DNA of 39,441 bases from Rhizobium sp. Q54. GTDB taxonomy: Bacteria > Pseudomonadota > Alphaproteobacteria > Rhizobiales > Xanthobacteraceae. The stretch lies in the NCBI GenBank assembly GCA_945861265.1, contig CAMAUC010000026.1, positions 1-39,441 of the forward strand. Direction: 5' to 3'. How positions within the stretch are numbered: position 1 is the first letter of the stretch; every line of letters begins with the position of its first letter. A program made the translations under genes and the position numbers. Shown here piece after piece: positions 32,731 through 39,441 of this stretch. Under the pieces are notes generated by a model, which searched no databases, was not told the origin of the DNA, and was given only the letters and a program-made list of their open reading frames with translations.

Positions 32731-33495
32731 CTAAAGTGGCAACACGGCGACCAAAGCCTTGTCGTCCGGTATCGTCCCCAATACGGCCTGCATGGCGGCG
32801 AATTTAGCCGCAACCGGGGCGAACGACCTGCGGTGATGCGGCGTCGGGCCGAGGCGCTCGAGCGCCGCGCAGTGTTCCGGCACACTATAGCCCATGTGGC
32901 GCTCGAAGCCGTAGCCGGGATGCGCCAGCGCGATGCGCGCCATCAGCCGGTCGCGCGTGACCTTGGCGACGATGGACGCCGCCGCCACCGACAGCACCAG
33001 GGCGTCGCCCGACACCACCGCCTCGCAGTCGCAGACGCAGTCGATTTTCATGTTGCCGTCGACGAAGACCAGCTTCGGCCGCACTGGCAACGCCTTGACC
33101 GCGCGCGCCAGCGCCCACAGCGAGGCGCGCAGGATGTTGTCGCGGTCGATGCGTTCGACCGCGCCGAAGGCGACCGACACTTGCGCCGTGGCGCAGATTT
33201 TCTCGTAGAGGGCTTCGCGCTCTTTGGCGTCGAGCTTTTTGGAATCGTTGAGGCCGCGTGGAATACGGGAGGGATCGAGGATCACCGCGGCGGCGACCAC
33301 CGGACCGGCCAAAGGCCCCCGGCCGGCCTCATCACAGCCGGCGACCGGAAATATCCCGGCATTAAGCGCACGCCGCTCGCGCCGGAACGTCGGGCGCAGC
33401 ACGGGCTCCTTGAGCGGCAGTCGTTTGGTGGCTTGCGGTTTGCGGCCCATCGTCGAGCAGTCGCCCGCAGCGCCGGCGAAGTCAACGGCTGTCAT
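32731..33495 (-). CDS. rnhB: Ribonuclease HII
   Basis: A 254-residue enzyme that cuts RNA in RNA-DNA hybrids and removes single ribonucleotides misincorporated in DNA. The active-site signature [21 protein letters not shown] carries the catalytic Asp-Glu pair. The distal residues lie in FVDGNMKID and [21 protein letters not shown], and the C-terminus has [28 protein letters not shown]. The core begins near residue 45. The N-terminal extension of about 40 residues is basic, and the start is ambiguous: ATG 33495 or ATG 33450 (MGRKPQATK) are both possible, and neither has a good ribosome site. It lies directly upstream of the GT39-like gene and divergent from the TctC gene. Confidence 0.93.
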   Translation of the reverse strand: MTAVDFAGAAGDCSTMGRKPQATKRLPLKEPVLRPTFRRERRALNAGIFPVAGCDEAGRGPLAGPVVAAAVILDPSRIPRGLNDSKKLDAKEREALYEKICATAQVSVAFGAVERIDRDNILRASLWALARAVKALPVRPKLVFVDGNMKIDCVCDCEAVVSGDALVLSVAAASIVAKVTRDRLMARIALAHPGYGFERHMGYSVPEHCAALERLGPTPHHRRSFAPVAAKFAAMQAVLGTIPDDKALVAVLPL

Positions 33496-33652
33496 TTTGC
33501 CATGTGAAATCCGGGGATTGGGGCAGGCACGCGCGCGGCGGCGGCGCGATGATTCGCAGTTGTTTCCTTGTCCCGGCGACCGGGATGGACTAGTCGAGTT
33601 CATGCGCGGAAACGGCGCCCAGAATAGCAAATAAACTCCAGGGGAAACGCAC

Positions 33653-34627
33653 ATGCTCATTCGGTCTCATTTCCGGGTCGCGATGGCCGCGGCAACACTG
33701 CTGGTGCTTGCAAGCCCCGTGCGCGCGGCCGATCCCTACCCGGCCAGCAAAATCACAATGGTGGTTGCTTTCGCGCCGGGCGGCGTCGCCGATACCGTGG
33801 CTCGCTTCATCGCCCAGGGTTTGAGCGAGCGTCTGCGCCAGAATGTCGTGGTTGAAAATCGCGGCGGCGCCGGCGGCAATATCGCGGCCGCGGCGGTCGT
33901 TCACGCCGCACCCGACGGCTACACTTTGCTAGTCACGACCACGGCCATCGCCATCAACGAGACGCTGCGCGAGACCAAGCAATTCGCGGCGACCGACCTG
34001 ACCACCGTGGCGATCGCCGCCTCGAGTCCGGAAGCGCTGGTGACAAGCCCGAGCAATCCGGCCAACTCGCTCGCCGACCTGATCAAGGCGGCGCAGGCCA
34101 AGCCGATCAATTTCGGCTCGGCCGGCGTCGGTAGCGGCTCGCATATCGAGGCCGAATATTTCTTCAAGATACTCGCGCATATCTCCGCGACGCACATTCC
34201 GTTTCAGGGCGGTGCGCCAGCGATGAACGCCGTCCTCGGCAACCAGATCGACGTCTGGGCGACGACATTGGGCGGCGGCGCGGCCGCGCAAATCGCCGCC
34301 GGCAAACTCAAGGGCCTGGCCATCGCCGGCGACAGCCGCGCCAGCGTTGTACCGAACGTGCCGACTTTTGCCGAGCAAGGTTTCCCGAATTACGTCGCGG
34401 CTTCCTGGGTCGGCGTCTTCGCGCCGGCCAAGACCGATCCGAAAATTGTCGCGACGCTCAACGCAGCAATCAACGACACCATCAAGTCGCCGGAAATAAG
34501 CGGCAAGCTCACCGCGATCGGTTTCGATCCGATGACCGGAACGCCGGCGCAAGCAGACGCCATGTTCAAGGCCGAAGTGGCAAAATGGGGAAAGATGGTC
34601 AGCGCGCTGGGCATCACCATCAAGTAA
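33653..34627 (+). CDS. TctC/Bug-family periplasmic substrate-binding protein
   Basis: A 324-residue exported solute-binding protein. A signal peptide ([30 protein letters not shown]) is followed by the Bug family opening [20 protein letters not shown] and by [28 protein letters not shown]. Bug proteins deliver carboxylates or other small acids to TctAB-type permeases. No tctA or tctB is adjacent, so this is an orphan receptor, as is common in beta- and alphaproteobacteria. An AGGGGAAA ribosome site sits just before the ATG. A short perfect hairpin (TCCCGG-CGA-CCGGGA, 33571-33585) lies about 70 bases upstream. The ligand is unknown. Confidence 0.88.
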   Translation: MLIRSHFRVAMAAATLLVLASPVRAADPYPASKITMVVAFAPGGVADTVARFIAQGLSERLRQNVVVENRGGAGGNIAAAAVVHAAPDGYTLLVTTTAIAINETLRETKQFAATDLTTVAIAASSPEALVTSPSNPANSLADLIKAAQAKPINFGSAGVGSGSHIEAEYFFKILAHISATHIPFQGGAPAMNAVLGNQIDVWATTLGGGAAAQIAAGKLKGLAIAGDSRASVVPNVPTFAEQGFPNYVAASWVGVFAPAKTDPKIVATLNAAINDTIKSPEISGKLTAIGFDPMTGTPAQADAMFKAEVAKWGKMVSALGITIK

Positions 34628-34644
34628 AGCGCGCGGCCAAGAAC

Positions 34645-35085
34645 CTAGGCCGGCAAGGTCAGCCGGCCGTCTTCGGTGAGCGGAAAATCGGGATTGAACG
34701 CGACTTCCCAAAGATGGCCGTCGGGATCGAAGAAATAACCGGAATACCCGCCCCAGAAGGCATCGACCGCCGATTTCTGTATCTTCGCGCCGGCGCGATA
34801 GGCGCGGTCGATGGCCGCGTCGACGTCCGCTTTGGAATGGCAATTCCAGGCCAGCGACACGCCGCGAAAACCCGGCGATAAGTCCTTGAAGCCGATGCCG
34901 GCGTCCTTGGCCAGCCCCTCGGATGGGAAGACCGAAATGGCGCAGGCGCCCGCCTGAAAGAAGCCGACGCCCTCGACTGCCTGCGCCTTGCGCCGGAAAC
35001 CGAGCGCTTCGTAAAAAGCGATCGAGCGGTTGAGATCGGCGACACCCAAAGTCACCAGCGACAGGACGGCTTGCGGGTCGTTCAT
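34645..35085 (-). CDS. VOC (glyoxalase/bleomycin-resistance) superfamily protein
   Basis: A 146-residue protein of two beta-alpha-beta-beta-beta modules. The first (LVTLGVADLNRSIAFYEALGFRRK) and second (LAWNCHSKADVDAAIDRAYRAGAKIQ) modules are evident, and it ends with YFFDPDGHLWEVAFNPDFPL. FDPDGHLWE is the typical metal-site strand of this fold. Possible activities are glyoxalase, dioxygenase or a binding function; the sequence does not decide. Its start overlaps the stop of the radical SAM gene by 4 bases (ATGA), so it is translated with that gene. It converges with the TctC gene at 17 bases. Confidence 0.83.
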   Translation of the reverse strand: MNDPQAVLSLVTLGVADLNRSIAFYEALGFRRKAQAVEGVGFFQAGACAISVFPSEGLAKDAGIGFKDLSPGFRGVSLAWNCHSKADVDAAIDRAYRAGAKIQKSAVDAFWGGYSGYFFDPDGHLWEVAFNPDFPLTEDGRLTLPA

Positions 35086-36302
35086 GAGGCAAACAGGCTC
35101 AGTTGCGCGTCATCCGGCTTGGGATGGCGGAAATGCTCGGTCGAGAGTTTCAGTTTCTTTTTGTTGAGACCAAGCCTTTCGCAGGCCACCTCGAAACGGC
35201 GGCCGATCAACCAGGCATAAGGCCCCGTGCCCTTCATGCGCTTGCCCCATTCCGAGTCGTAATCCTTGCCGTCCCGCATATCGCGGATCAGCTTGAACAC
35301 ATGCCGCGCGCGGTCGGGATAATTCGTCACCAGCCATTCGCGGAACAGGTCGCGCACTTCGAGCGGCAAGCGCAGCATGACGTAGCCCGCTTCCCTGACG
35401 CCAACGGCCTGCGCGCGGTCGAGGATGCGTTCGATCTCGCTGTCGTTGAGCGCCGGAATGATCGGCGCGACCATCACCGTGGTCGGCACGCCGGCCTGCG
35501 CGAGCGCGCGCAAGGTTTCCAGCCGCCGCAGCGGCGCGGCCGCACGCGGCTCCATCTTGCGCGCCAGTTCCGGATCGAGCGTCGTGATGGACAGCGCGAC
35601 CTTGGCGAGATTGCGCTCGGCCATGCGGGCGAGAATATCGAGATCGCGTAGCACCAGCGCCGACTTGGTGACGATGCCGACCGGATGGCCGGCGCGGTCG
35701 AGCACTTCGAGGATGCGGCGCATGACCTTGTAGCGCCGCTCGATCGGCTGATACGGGTCGGTATTGGTGCCGATGGCGATCACTTTCGGCGAATAGTTCG
35801 GCGACGCCAGTTCCTTTGCCAGAAGCTCGGCGGCTTCCGGCTTGACGAACAGTTTGGATTCGAAATCCAGACCCGGCGACAGTCCAAGATAGGCATGCGT
35901 CGGCCGCGCGAAGCAGTAGACGCAGCCGTGCTCGCAGCCGCGATAAGGATTGATCGAACGGTCGAAGCCGATGTCAGGCGAATCGTTGCGGGTAATGATC
36001 TTGCGGGTGGCGTCCGCCTGCACCGTCGTCTTGAACGGCGGCAGTTCGTCGAGCGAGCGCCAGCCATCGTCGAAGGCAATGCGCGCCAAAGGCTCGTAGC
36101 GCCCCGAAGCGTTCGACTGTGCGCCGCGACCCTTGCGCCGTTCATGCTCGACGACGACGCCGAGCAGGCCGGTGGCGTCATCGACGCGAACGCCGCGCTC
36201 TGAAATTGCGACACCCGCCGGCGCGGAGGGCAGCTCCGTTACTCGGTCGGCAAAACCGGGTGACGCCGGCGGGCGTTTCAAGGCTGAAGTTGATCTAGCC
36301 AT
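35082..36302 (-). CDS. PA0069-family radical SAM protein (spore photoproduct lyase-like)
   Basis: A 406-residue radical SAM enzyme. The [4Fe-4S] motif CxxxCxxC is seen in NPYRGCEHGCVYCFARPTHAYLGLSPGLDFE. The barrel continues with IAIGTNTDPYQPIERRYKVMRRILEVL, GIVTKSALVLRDLDIL and VALSITTLDPELARKMEP. This layout places it in the PA0069/Rv2578c family, distantly related to spore photoproduct lyase (SplB); its substrate is not established. The short C-terminal region (about residues 350-406) ends in LSTEHFRHPKPDDAQLSLF. A perfect alphaproteobacterial LexA-type box lies 25 bases ahead of the start codon, suggesting SOS control and a DNA-damage-related role. It is coupled to the downstream VOC gene. 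ATG 36302 is the natural start. Confidence 0.9.
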   Translation of the reverse strand: MARSTSALKRPPASPGFADRVTELPSAPAGVAISERGVRVDDATGLLGVVVEHERRKGRGAQSNASGRYEPLARIAFDDGWRSLDELPPFKTTVQADATRKIITRNDSPDIGFDRSINPYRGCEHGCVYCFARPTHAYLGLSPGLDFESKLFVKPEAAELLAKELASPNYSPKVIAIGTNTDPYQPIERRYKVMRRILEVLDRAGHPVGIVTKSALVLRDLDILARMAERNLAKVALSITTLDPELARKMEPRAAAPLRRLETLRALAQAGVPTTVMVAPIIPALNDSEIERILDRAQAVGVREAGYVMLRLPLEVRDLFREWLVTNYPDRARHVFKLIRDMRDGKDYDSEWGKRMKGTGPYAWLIGRRFEVACERLGLNKKKLKLSTEHFRHPKPDDAQLSLFAS

Positions 36303-36326
36303 GGATCCAACCTAGTGAGCCAGAGT

Positions 36327-36341
36327 GAACATAACAAGAAC
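36327..36341 (-). promoter_or_regulatory. Alphaproteobacterial LexA-type (SOS) box
   Basis: GAAC-ATAACAA-GAAC on the plus strand reads GTTC-N7-GTTC towards the radical SAM gene. GTTC-N7-GTTC is the direct-repeat operator known for LexA in Rhizobium, Rhodobacter and relatives. It lies 25-39 bases ahead of the start codon, where LexA binding would block the promoter. Confidence 0.6.
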
Positions 36342-36446
36342 AATTTTTGAAAAACGCAAATTCGTCCACTAATTGCCTGATCTCGTGGGACGGAATTGAA
36401 ATCCCACATGATATGGTGGCAACCCAGTCCACAGGCCGGAAGTTCC

Positions 36447-37025
36447 ATGCTCAGTGTCGTCATTCCAACCCACGAATCGGAGCGCCTGCTGGTGCCGACT
36501 TTGGCCGCGCTGGTGCCGGGCGCGATGAGCGGCCTGATCAGCGAAGTGGTGGTGGCCGACGCCGGCTCGAGCGACGACACCGAGCAGGTCGCCGACATCG
36601 CCGGCTGCCGCTTCATCCGCATGGAAGCGCCGCTGGCCACGCGGCTGCGCGAGACGGCGCGCGGAACGCGCACGCCCTGGCTGATGTTTCTGCGCGCCGG
36701 CTGTGTGCCGGAGCCGGGCTGGATCGCGGCTTGCGAGCGCTTCATGGAAGCCGCCAGCCGGCTCGACGACGCCGGCCGCGCCGCGGTGTTTCGCCCGCCC
36801 GGCGCCGCTGATCTGTTGCGGCCCGGCCTGTCGGAAGTGCTGGCGCTGCTGCGGGTGATGCTCGGCGGCGGCGCCCGGCCGGAACAGGGCCTGCTGATCG
36901 CGCGGCGGTTTTACGACGCACTCGGCGGCCACCCCGACGGGTCCGCGCCAGAGGCGGCGATGCTGCGCAAAATCGGCCGGCGGCGGGTGACGATGCTCGG
37001 CGCGGCGGCGCGGACCGTCGGCTAA
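36447..37025 (+). CDS. Small GT2-like glycosyltransferase
   Basis: A 192-residue protein with a GT-A nucleotide-sugar fold: MLSVVIPTHESERLLVPTLAAL at the N-terminus, EVVVADAGSSDDT as the first acidic motif, and WLMFLRAGCVPEPGWI where a DxD motif is expected. In the last segment the usual aspartates are replaced (RAGCVP), so catalytic activity is uncertain. There is no membrane helix. ATG 36447 is selected over the frame start at 36396 because the fold begins there and GGAAG precedes it. It is divergent from the radical SAM gene and ends just 45 bases before the MarR-GNAT gene. The substrate is unknown. Confidence 0.7.
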   Translation: MLSVVIPTHESERLLVPTLAALVPGAMSGLISEVVVADAGSSDDTEQVADIAGCRFIRMEAPLATRLRETARGTRTPWLMFLRAGCVPEPGWIAACERFMEAASRLDDAGRAAVFRPPGAADLLRPGLSEVLALLRVMLGGGARPEQGLLIARRFYDALGGHPDGSAPEAAMLRKIGRRRVTMLGAAARTVG

Positions 37026-37026
37026 G

Positions 37027-37051
37027 AGATACTTGACTTAGTCAACTATCT
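37027..37051. promoter_or_regulatory. 25-bp palindromic operator ahead of MarR-GNAT gene
   Basis: The core TTGACT-T-AGTCAA (37033-37045) is a perfect inverted repeat. It extends outward to AGATAC / CTATCT with only one mismatched pair over the 25 bases. It ends 20 bases before the ATG of a gene whose first domain is a MarR repressor. MarR proteins bind such palindromes, so autoregulation is the simplest reading. Confidence 0.7.
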
Positions 37052-37070
37052 GGACGAACCTCGCCGGGTC

Positions 37071-38003
37071 ATGAAAGCCGACCGCCCGGATAAAGACCGC
37101 ATCAGCGCGGTACGCCGCTTCAACCGCTTCTACACGCGGCAGATCGGCGTCCTGCGCAAAAACTTTCTCGACAGTCCCTACTCGCTCGGCGAAATGCGCG
37201 TGCTGTACGAATTGTCACAAGGTGACGATCTGACGGCGAGCGACATCGCGCGAACCCTCGACCTCGACGCCGGCTACCTGTCGCGCCTGCTGGGCGATTT
37301 CGAGAAGAAGGGGCTGATCAAGCGCGCCACGTCGAAAACGGATGCACGGCAGAGCCACCTGTCGTTGACCGCGCAAGGCCGCAAGGTCTATGCGCCGGCG
37401 GAGAAACGCTCGCAGAGCGACGTCGCCGCAATGCTGGCGAAACTGGACCCGGCCAAGCAGTCGCAACTCGTCGGCGCGATGCAGGCGATCGAGAGCTTGC
37501 TTGAAGGCGACGCGCCGCCTGCCACGTACACCTTGCGCGCGCCGTGCCATGGCGACTTCGGCTGGATGGTCGCCGCGCACGCGGTCAATTACGCCCGCGA
37601 ATACGGCTGGGGCGATCCGTTCGAGGGCCTGTGCGCGGGGATCGTCGCCGACTTCGTCAACAACAACGATCCGTCCTGCGAACGCTGCTGGATCGCCGAG
37701 TTGAACGGCGAGAATGTCGGCTGCGTCATGCTGGTCAAGGATGCGGCGCCCGGAACAGCGCGCATCCGCCTGCTGCTGGTCGATCCGAAAGGCCGTGGTC
37801 TCGGCCTCGGCCGGCGGCTGACCGACGAATGCGTGCAATTCGCGCGCGCCGCCGGCTACAAGAAGATCACGCTGTGGACGCACAGCATCCTCACCGCCGC
37901 GCGGCACATCTACCAGAAAGCCGGCTTCACGCTGACCTCGAGCGAGAAGCGGCATACCTGGGGCAAGGATGTCGTGGCGGAATTCTGGGATATGGATTTG
38001 TAG
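37071..38003 (+). CDS. MarR-family regulator fused to GNAT acetyltransferase
   Basis: A 310-residue two-domain protein. Residues about 10-150 are a MarR winged helix: SLGEMRVLYELSQGDDLTASDIARTLDLDAGYLSRLLGDFEKKGLIKR is the DNA-binding part. Residues about 155-310 are a GNAT N-acetyltransferase. The acetyl-CoA loop is KGRGLGLGRRL, followed by ITLWTHSILTAARHIYQKAGF. This bifunctional architecture is well known in proteobacteria, but the acetylated substrate and inducer are not known. A 25-bp palindrome just upstream suggests it represses itself, and perhaps nearby genes. Its stop codon abuts the convergent moaB stop with no gap. Confidence 0.92.
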   Translation: MKADRPDKDRISAVRRFNRFYTRQIGVLRKNFLDSPYSLGEMRVLYELSQGDDLTASDIARTLDLDAGYLSRLLGDFEKKGLIKRATSKTDARQSHLSLTAQGRKVYAPAEKRSQSDVAAMLAKLDPAKQSQLVGAMQAIESLLEGDAPPATYTLRAPCHGDFGWMVAAHAVNYAREYGWGDPFEGLCAGIVADFVNNNDPSCERCWIAELNGENVGCVMLVKDAAPGTARIRLLLVDPKGRGLGLGRRLTDECVQFARAAGYKKITLWTHSILTAARHIYQKAGFTLTSSEKRHTWGKDVVAEFWDMDL

Positions 38004-38567
38004 TTAGGCGGTCGCGCCTTTCGCTTTCGGCCGGCGCATGTGTTCGTCGAGCCTCGGCAGGATCTCGACGAAATTGCACGGCCGGTAGCGGTAATCGAGC
38101 TGGTGGACGAGGATGTCGTCCCAGGCATCCTTGCAGGCGCCGGGCGAGCCCGGCAGGCAGAAGATGTAGGTCGCATTGGCGACGCCGGCGGTGGCCCGCG
38201 TCTGGATCGCCGACGTCCCGATCTTTGGATAGCTGACCATCGTGAACAATGTCGAGAAACCGTCCATGCGCTTCTCGAACAAGGGCTCGACCGCTTCCGG
38301 TGTGACGTCGCGGCCGGTAAAGCCGGTACCGCCGGTCGAGATGACGACGTCGATGAACTTGTCGTCGATCCACGCCTTCACCTTCCTGCGGATCTCGCTG
38401 ACTTCGTCCTTGACGATTGACCGCTCGGCGACTGTGTGGCCGGCGGCACGGATGCGCTCGACAAGCGTGTTACCGGATTTGTCATCGGCCAGTTCACGCG
38501 TGTCGGACACGGTCAGCACCGCGATCTTGAGCGGAATGAACTGGCGCGTTTCGTCGAGACCGGGCAT
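38004..38567 (-). CDS. moaB: Molybdenum cofactor biosynthesis protein B
   Basis: A 187-residue MoaB/Mog-type protein that binds molybdopterin and takes part in adenylylation during molybdenum cofactor synthesis. Marks include LKIAVLTVSDTRELADDKSGNTLVERI, the molybdopterin-binding VISTGGTGFTGRDVTPEAVEPLF, and the C-terminal FCLPGSPGACKDAWDDILVHQLDYR. The last segment is typical of the alphaproteobacterial form. ATG 38567 has an AGGGAG ribosome site. The open frame continues upstream into the metallopeptidase gene, but that is a shadow. The start is 12 bases downstream of the metallopeptidase stop on the same strand, so they may share a transcript. No other moa genes are near. Confidence 0.92.
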   Translation of the reverse strand: MPGLDETRQFIPLKIAVLTVSDTRELADDKSGNTLVERIRAAGHTVAERSIVKDEVSEIRRKVKAWIDDKFIDVVISTGGTGFTGRDVTPEAVEPLFEKRMDGFSTLFTMVSYPKIGTSAIQTRATAGVANATYIFCLPGSPGACKDAWDDILVHQLDYRYRPCNFVEILPRLDEHMRRPKAKGATA

Positions 38568-38578
38568 GGCGAAGCTCC

Positions 38579-39441
38579 CTACAACTGCGCGTTCGCCGCG
38601 AAGGTATTGCAGGCCGCTATCTTGCCGGCCTTCAGTCCCGTGGTGAACCAGCGCTGCCGCTGCTCCGACGAGCCGTGCGTGAAACTGTCCGGCACGACGT
38701 AGCCGCGCGCCTGCTTCTGCAAGCGATCGTCGCCGATCGCCGCCGCGGTCTGCAATGCCGCCTCGACGTCGCCCGGCTCGATCGACTTCCAGCGCTGGTC
38801 GGACTGGTTGGCCCAGATGCCGGCGAAACAATCGGCCTGCAATTCGACGCGCACCTGAATACGGTTGGCAGCCGCCTTGCTGCCGGCCTGCTGCTGCGCC
38901 TCGTGGGCCTTGGGCAGAATGCCGAGCTGGTTCTGCACGTGATGGCCGACCTCATGCGCCACGACATAGGCCTCGGCGAATTCGCAGGCCTTGCCGCTGC
39001 AACCCTTGAAGCGCACGCGCATGTCATTGAAGAACGACGTGTCGAGATAAATGCGCTTGTCGGTCGGGCAGTAGAACGGACCCGACGCCGCGCTCGCCGC
39101 GCCGCAGGCGCCCTGCACCTGGCCGGAGAACAGCCGCAGGCGCGGCGCGCGATAGGTCGCGCCGCTCTCCTGAAAAACCTTGATCCATGTGTCTTCGGTA
39201 TTGCCGAGCACCGCGGCGACGAAATCGCCCATCTTGTCCGTCGGTTTCGATGTCTTTCCGGCCGGTTGCTGATAGGGCTGCTGATACTGCGTGCGGCTGT
39301 TGCTGACCATTTCGGCGCCGCTGATCAAGACGCTCGGATCGATGCCGAGCGCCCAGCCGATGATACCGAGCACGACAACGGTGCCGATTCCGAGACCGCC
39401 GCCGCCGACCGGCAAACCAAAGCCGCCACCGCCGCCGCCAA
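38579..39441 (-). CDS. Neutral zinc metallopeptidase (YpfJ family), N-terminus cut off
   Basis: A partial gene: the frame is open through the end of the window, where the chain reads as a glycine-rich run just before LPVGGGGLGIGTVVV. About 287 residues are visible. One membrane helix (GIGTVVVLGIIGWALGI) lies near the N-terminus. The catalytic part has the zinc motif HEVGHH (AHEVGHHVQNQLG) and the downstream acidic ligand in VELQADCFAGIW. The family (PF04228-like, E. coli YpfJ) is an anchored, mostly periplasmic putative protease with four conserved cysteines, here in QGACGAA, FYCPTD, FKGCSGKAC. A start codon at 39415 would be TTG inside the glycine run and is not believed to be real. Biological substrate unknown. 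Confidence 0.9.
   Translation of the reverse strand, partial: GGGGGGFGLPVGGGGLGIGTVVVLGIIGWALGIDPSVLISGAEMVSNSRTQYQQPYQQPAGKTSKPTDKMGDFVAAVLGNTEDTWIKVFQESGATYRAPRLRLFSGQVQGACGAASAASGPFYCPTDKRIYLDTSFFNDMRVRFKGCSGKACEFAEAYVVAHEVGHHVQNQLGILPKAHEAQQQAGSKAAANRIQVRVELQADCFAGIWANQSDQRWKSIEPGDVEAALQTAAAIGDDRLQKQARGYVVPDSFTHGSSEQRQRWFTTGLKAGKIAACNTFAANAQL

Noticed and set aside
1-39441. A new defence, mobile or secondary-metabolite gene cluster
   Set aside because: No nuclease-helicase, toxin-antitoxin, transposase, integrase, reverse transcriptase or NRPS/PKS signatures were seen. The gene content is housekeeping plus scattered accessory genes.
1-39441. tRNA, rRNA or CRISPR arrays
   Set aside because: No cloverleaf with a conserved T-loop, no rRNA segments, and no regularly spaced 25-40-base repeats were noticed by eye.

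Overview
The window is GC-rich, densely packed bacterial chromosome that looks like an alphaproteobacterium of the order Hyphomicrobiales (Rhizobiales), probably near the Bradyrhizobiaceae/Xanthobacteraceae. This placement is inferred. It rests on alphaproteobacterial-type glyQ/glyS/ppdK and ETF-ubiquinone oxidoreductase genes, a palindromic intergenic repeat of a type I recall as common in Rhizobiales (31101-31149), and a direct-repeat GAAC-N7-GAAC LexA-type box (36327-36341). I see no phage, transposase, integrase, CRISPR array, rRNA or tRNA. No gap between genes exceeds about 220 bases.

Layout. 63-1412: a small tyrosine phosphatase, a PaaI-type thioesterase and an adrenodoxin-type ferredoxin. 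1474-5860 (minus): a secreted protein, an AcuI-like acryloyl-CoA reductase, an MFS transporter and an anchored SleB-type cell-wall hydrolase. 6069-7421: a chemotaxis transducer with a PAS domain and no periplasmic sensor. 7433-10767 (minus): a small membrane protein, pyruvate phosphate dikinase with a Lys/Ala/Pro-rich N-terminal tail, and a DUF3096 mini-protein. 10928-12745: an AT-richer secreted SGNH hydrolase, the one gene that looks foreign. 12830-18156 (minus): glyS, a cysteine hydrolase, glyQ, a small membrane protein and an S49 peptidase, with two tiny plus-strand genes (30 and 48 codons) in nearby gaps. 18587-24813: a TrmN6-like methyltransferase, DUF2007, a GT2 glycosyltransferase, a divergent polyprenyl diphosphate synthase, a small exported protein, ispE and a TPR protein. 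24983-28450: ETF-QO, a family-4 uracil-DNA glycosylase, a small exported protein and a half-size EamA transporter. 28661-31099: a cyanide-insensitive-type bd quinol oxidase (cioAB). 31158-36302: a GT39-like membrane glycosyltransferase, rnhB, an orphan TctC-type binding protein, a VOC protein and a PA0069-family radical SAM protein. 36447-39441: a GT2-like protein, a MarR-GNAT fusion behind a near-perfect palindrome, moaB, and a zinc metallopeptidase cut by the window end.

How the genes fit together. Most of the window is core metabolism: translation (glyQS, TrmN6), isoprenoids (ispE, polyprenyl synthase), electron input to quinone (ETF-QO) and output from it (CIO), and carbon flux (PPDK). 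I found no new multi-gene defence or mobile system. The items most worth a second look are the LexA-type box ahead of the spore-photoproduct-lyase-like radical SAM gene, the compositionally odd SGNH hydrolase with its downstream two-tier hairpin, the cysteine hydrolase inserted between glyQ and glyS by a 4-base overlap, a shared C-terminal LRRDPRTG tail on two small proteins, and several unannotated mini-proteins and palindromes.
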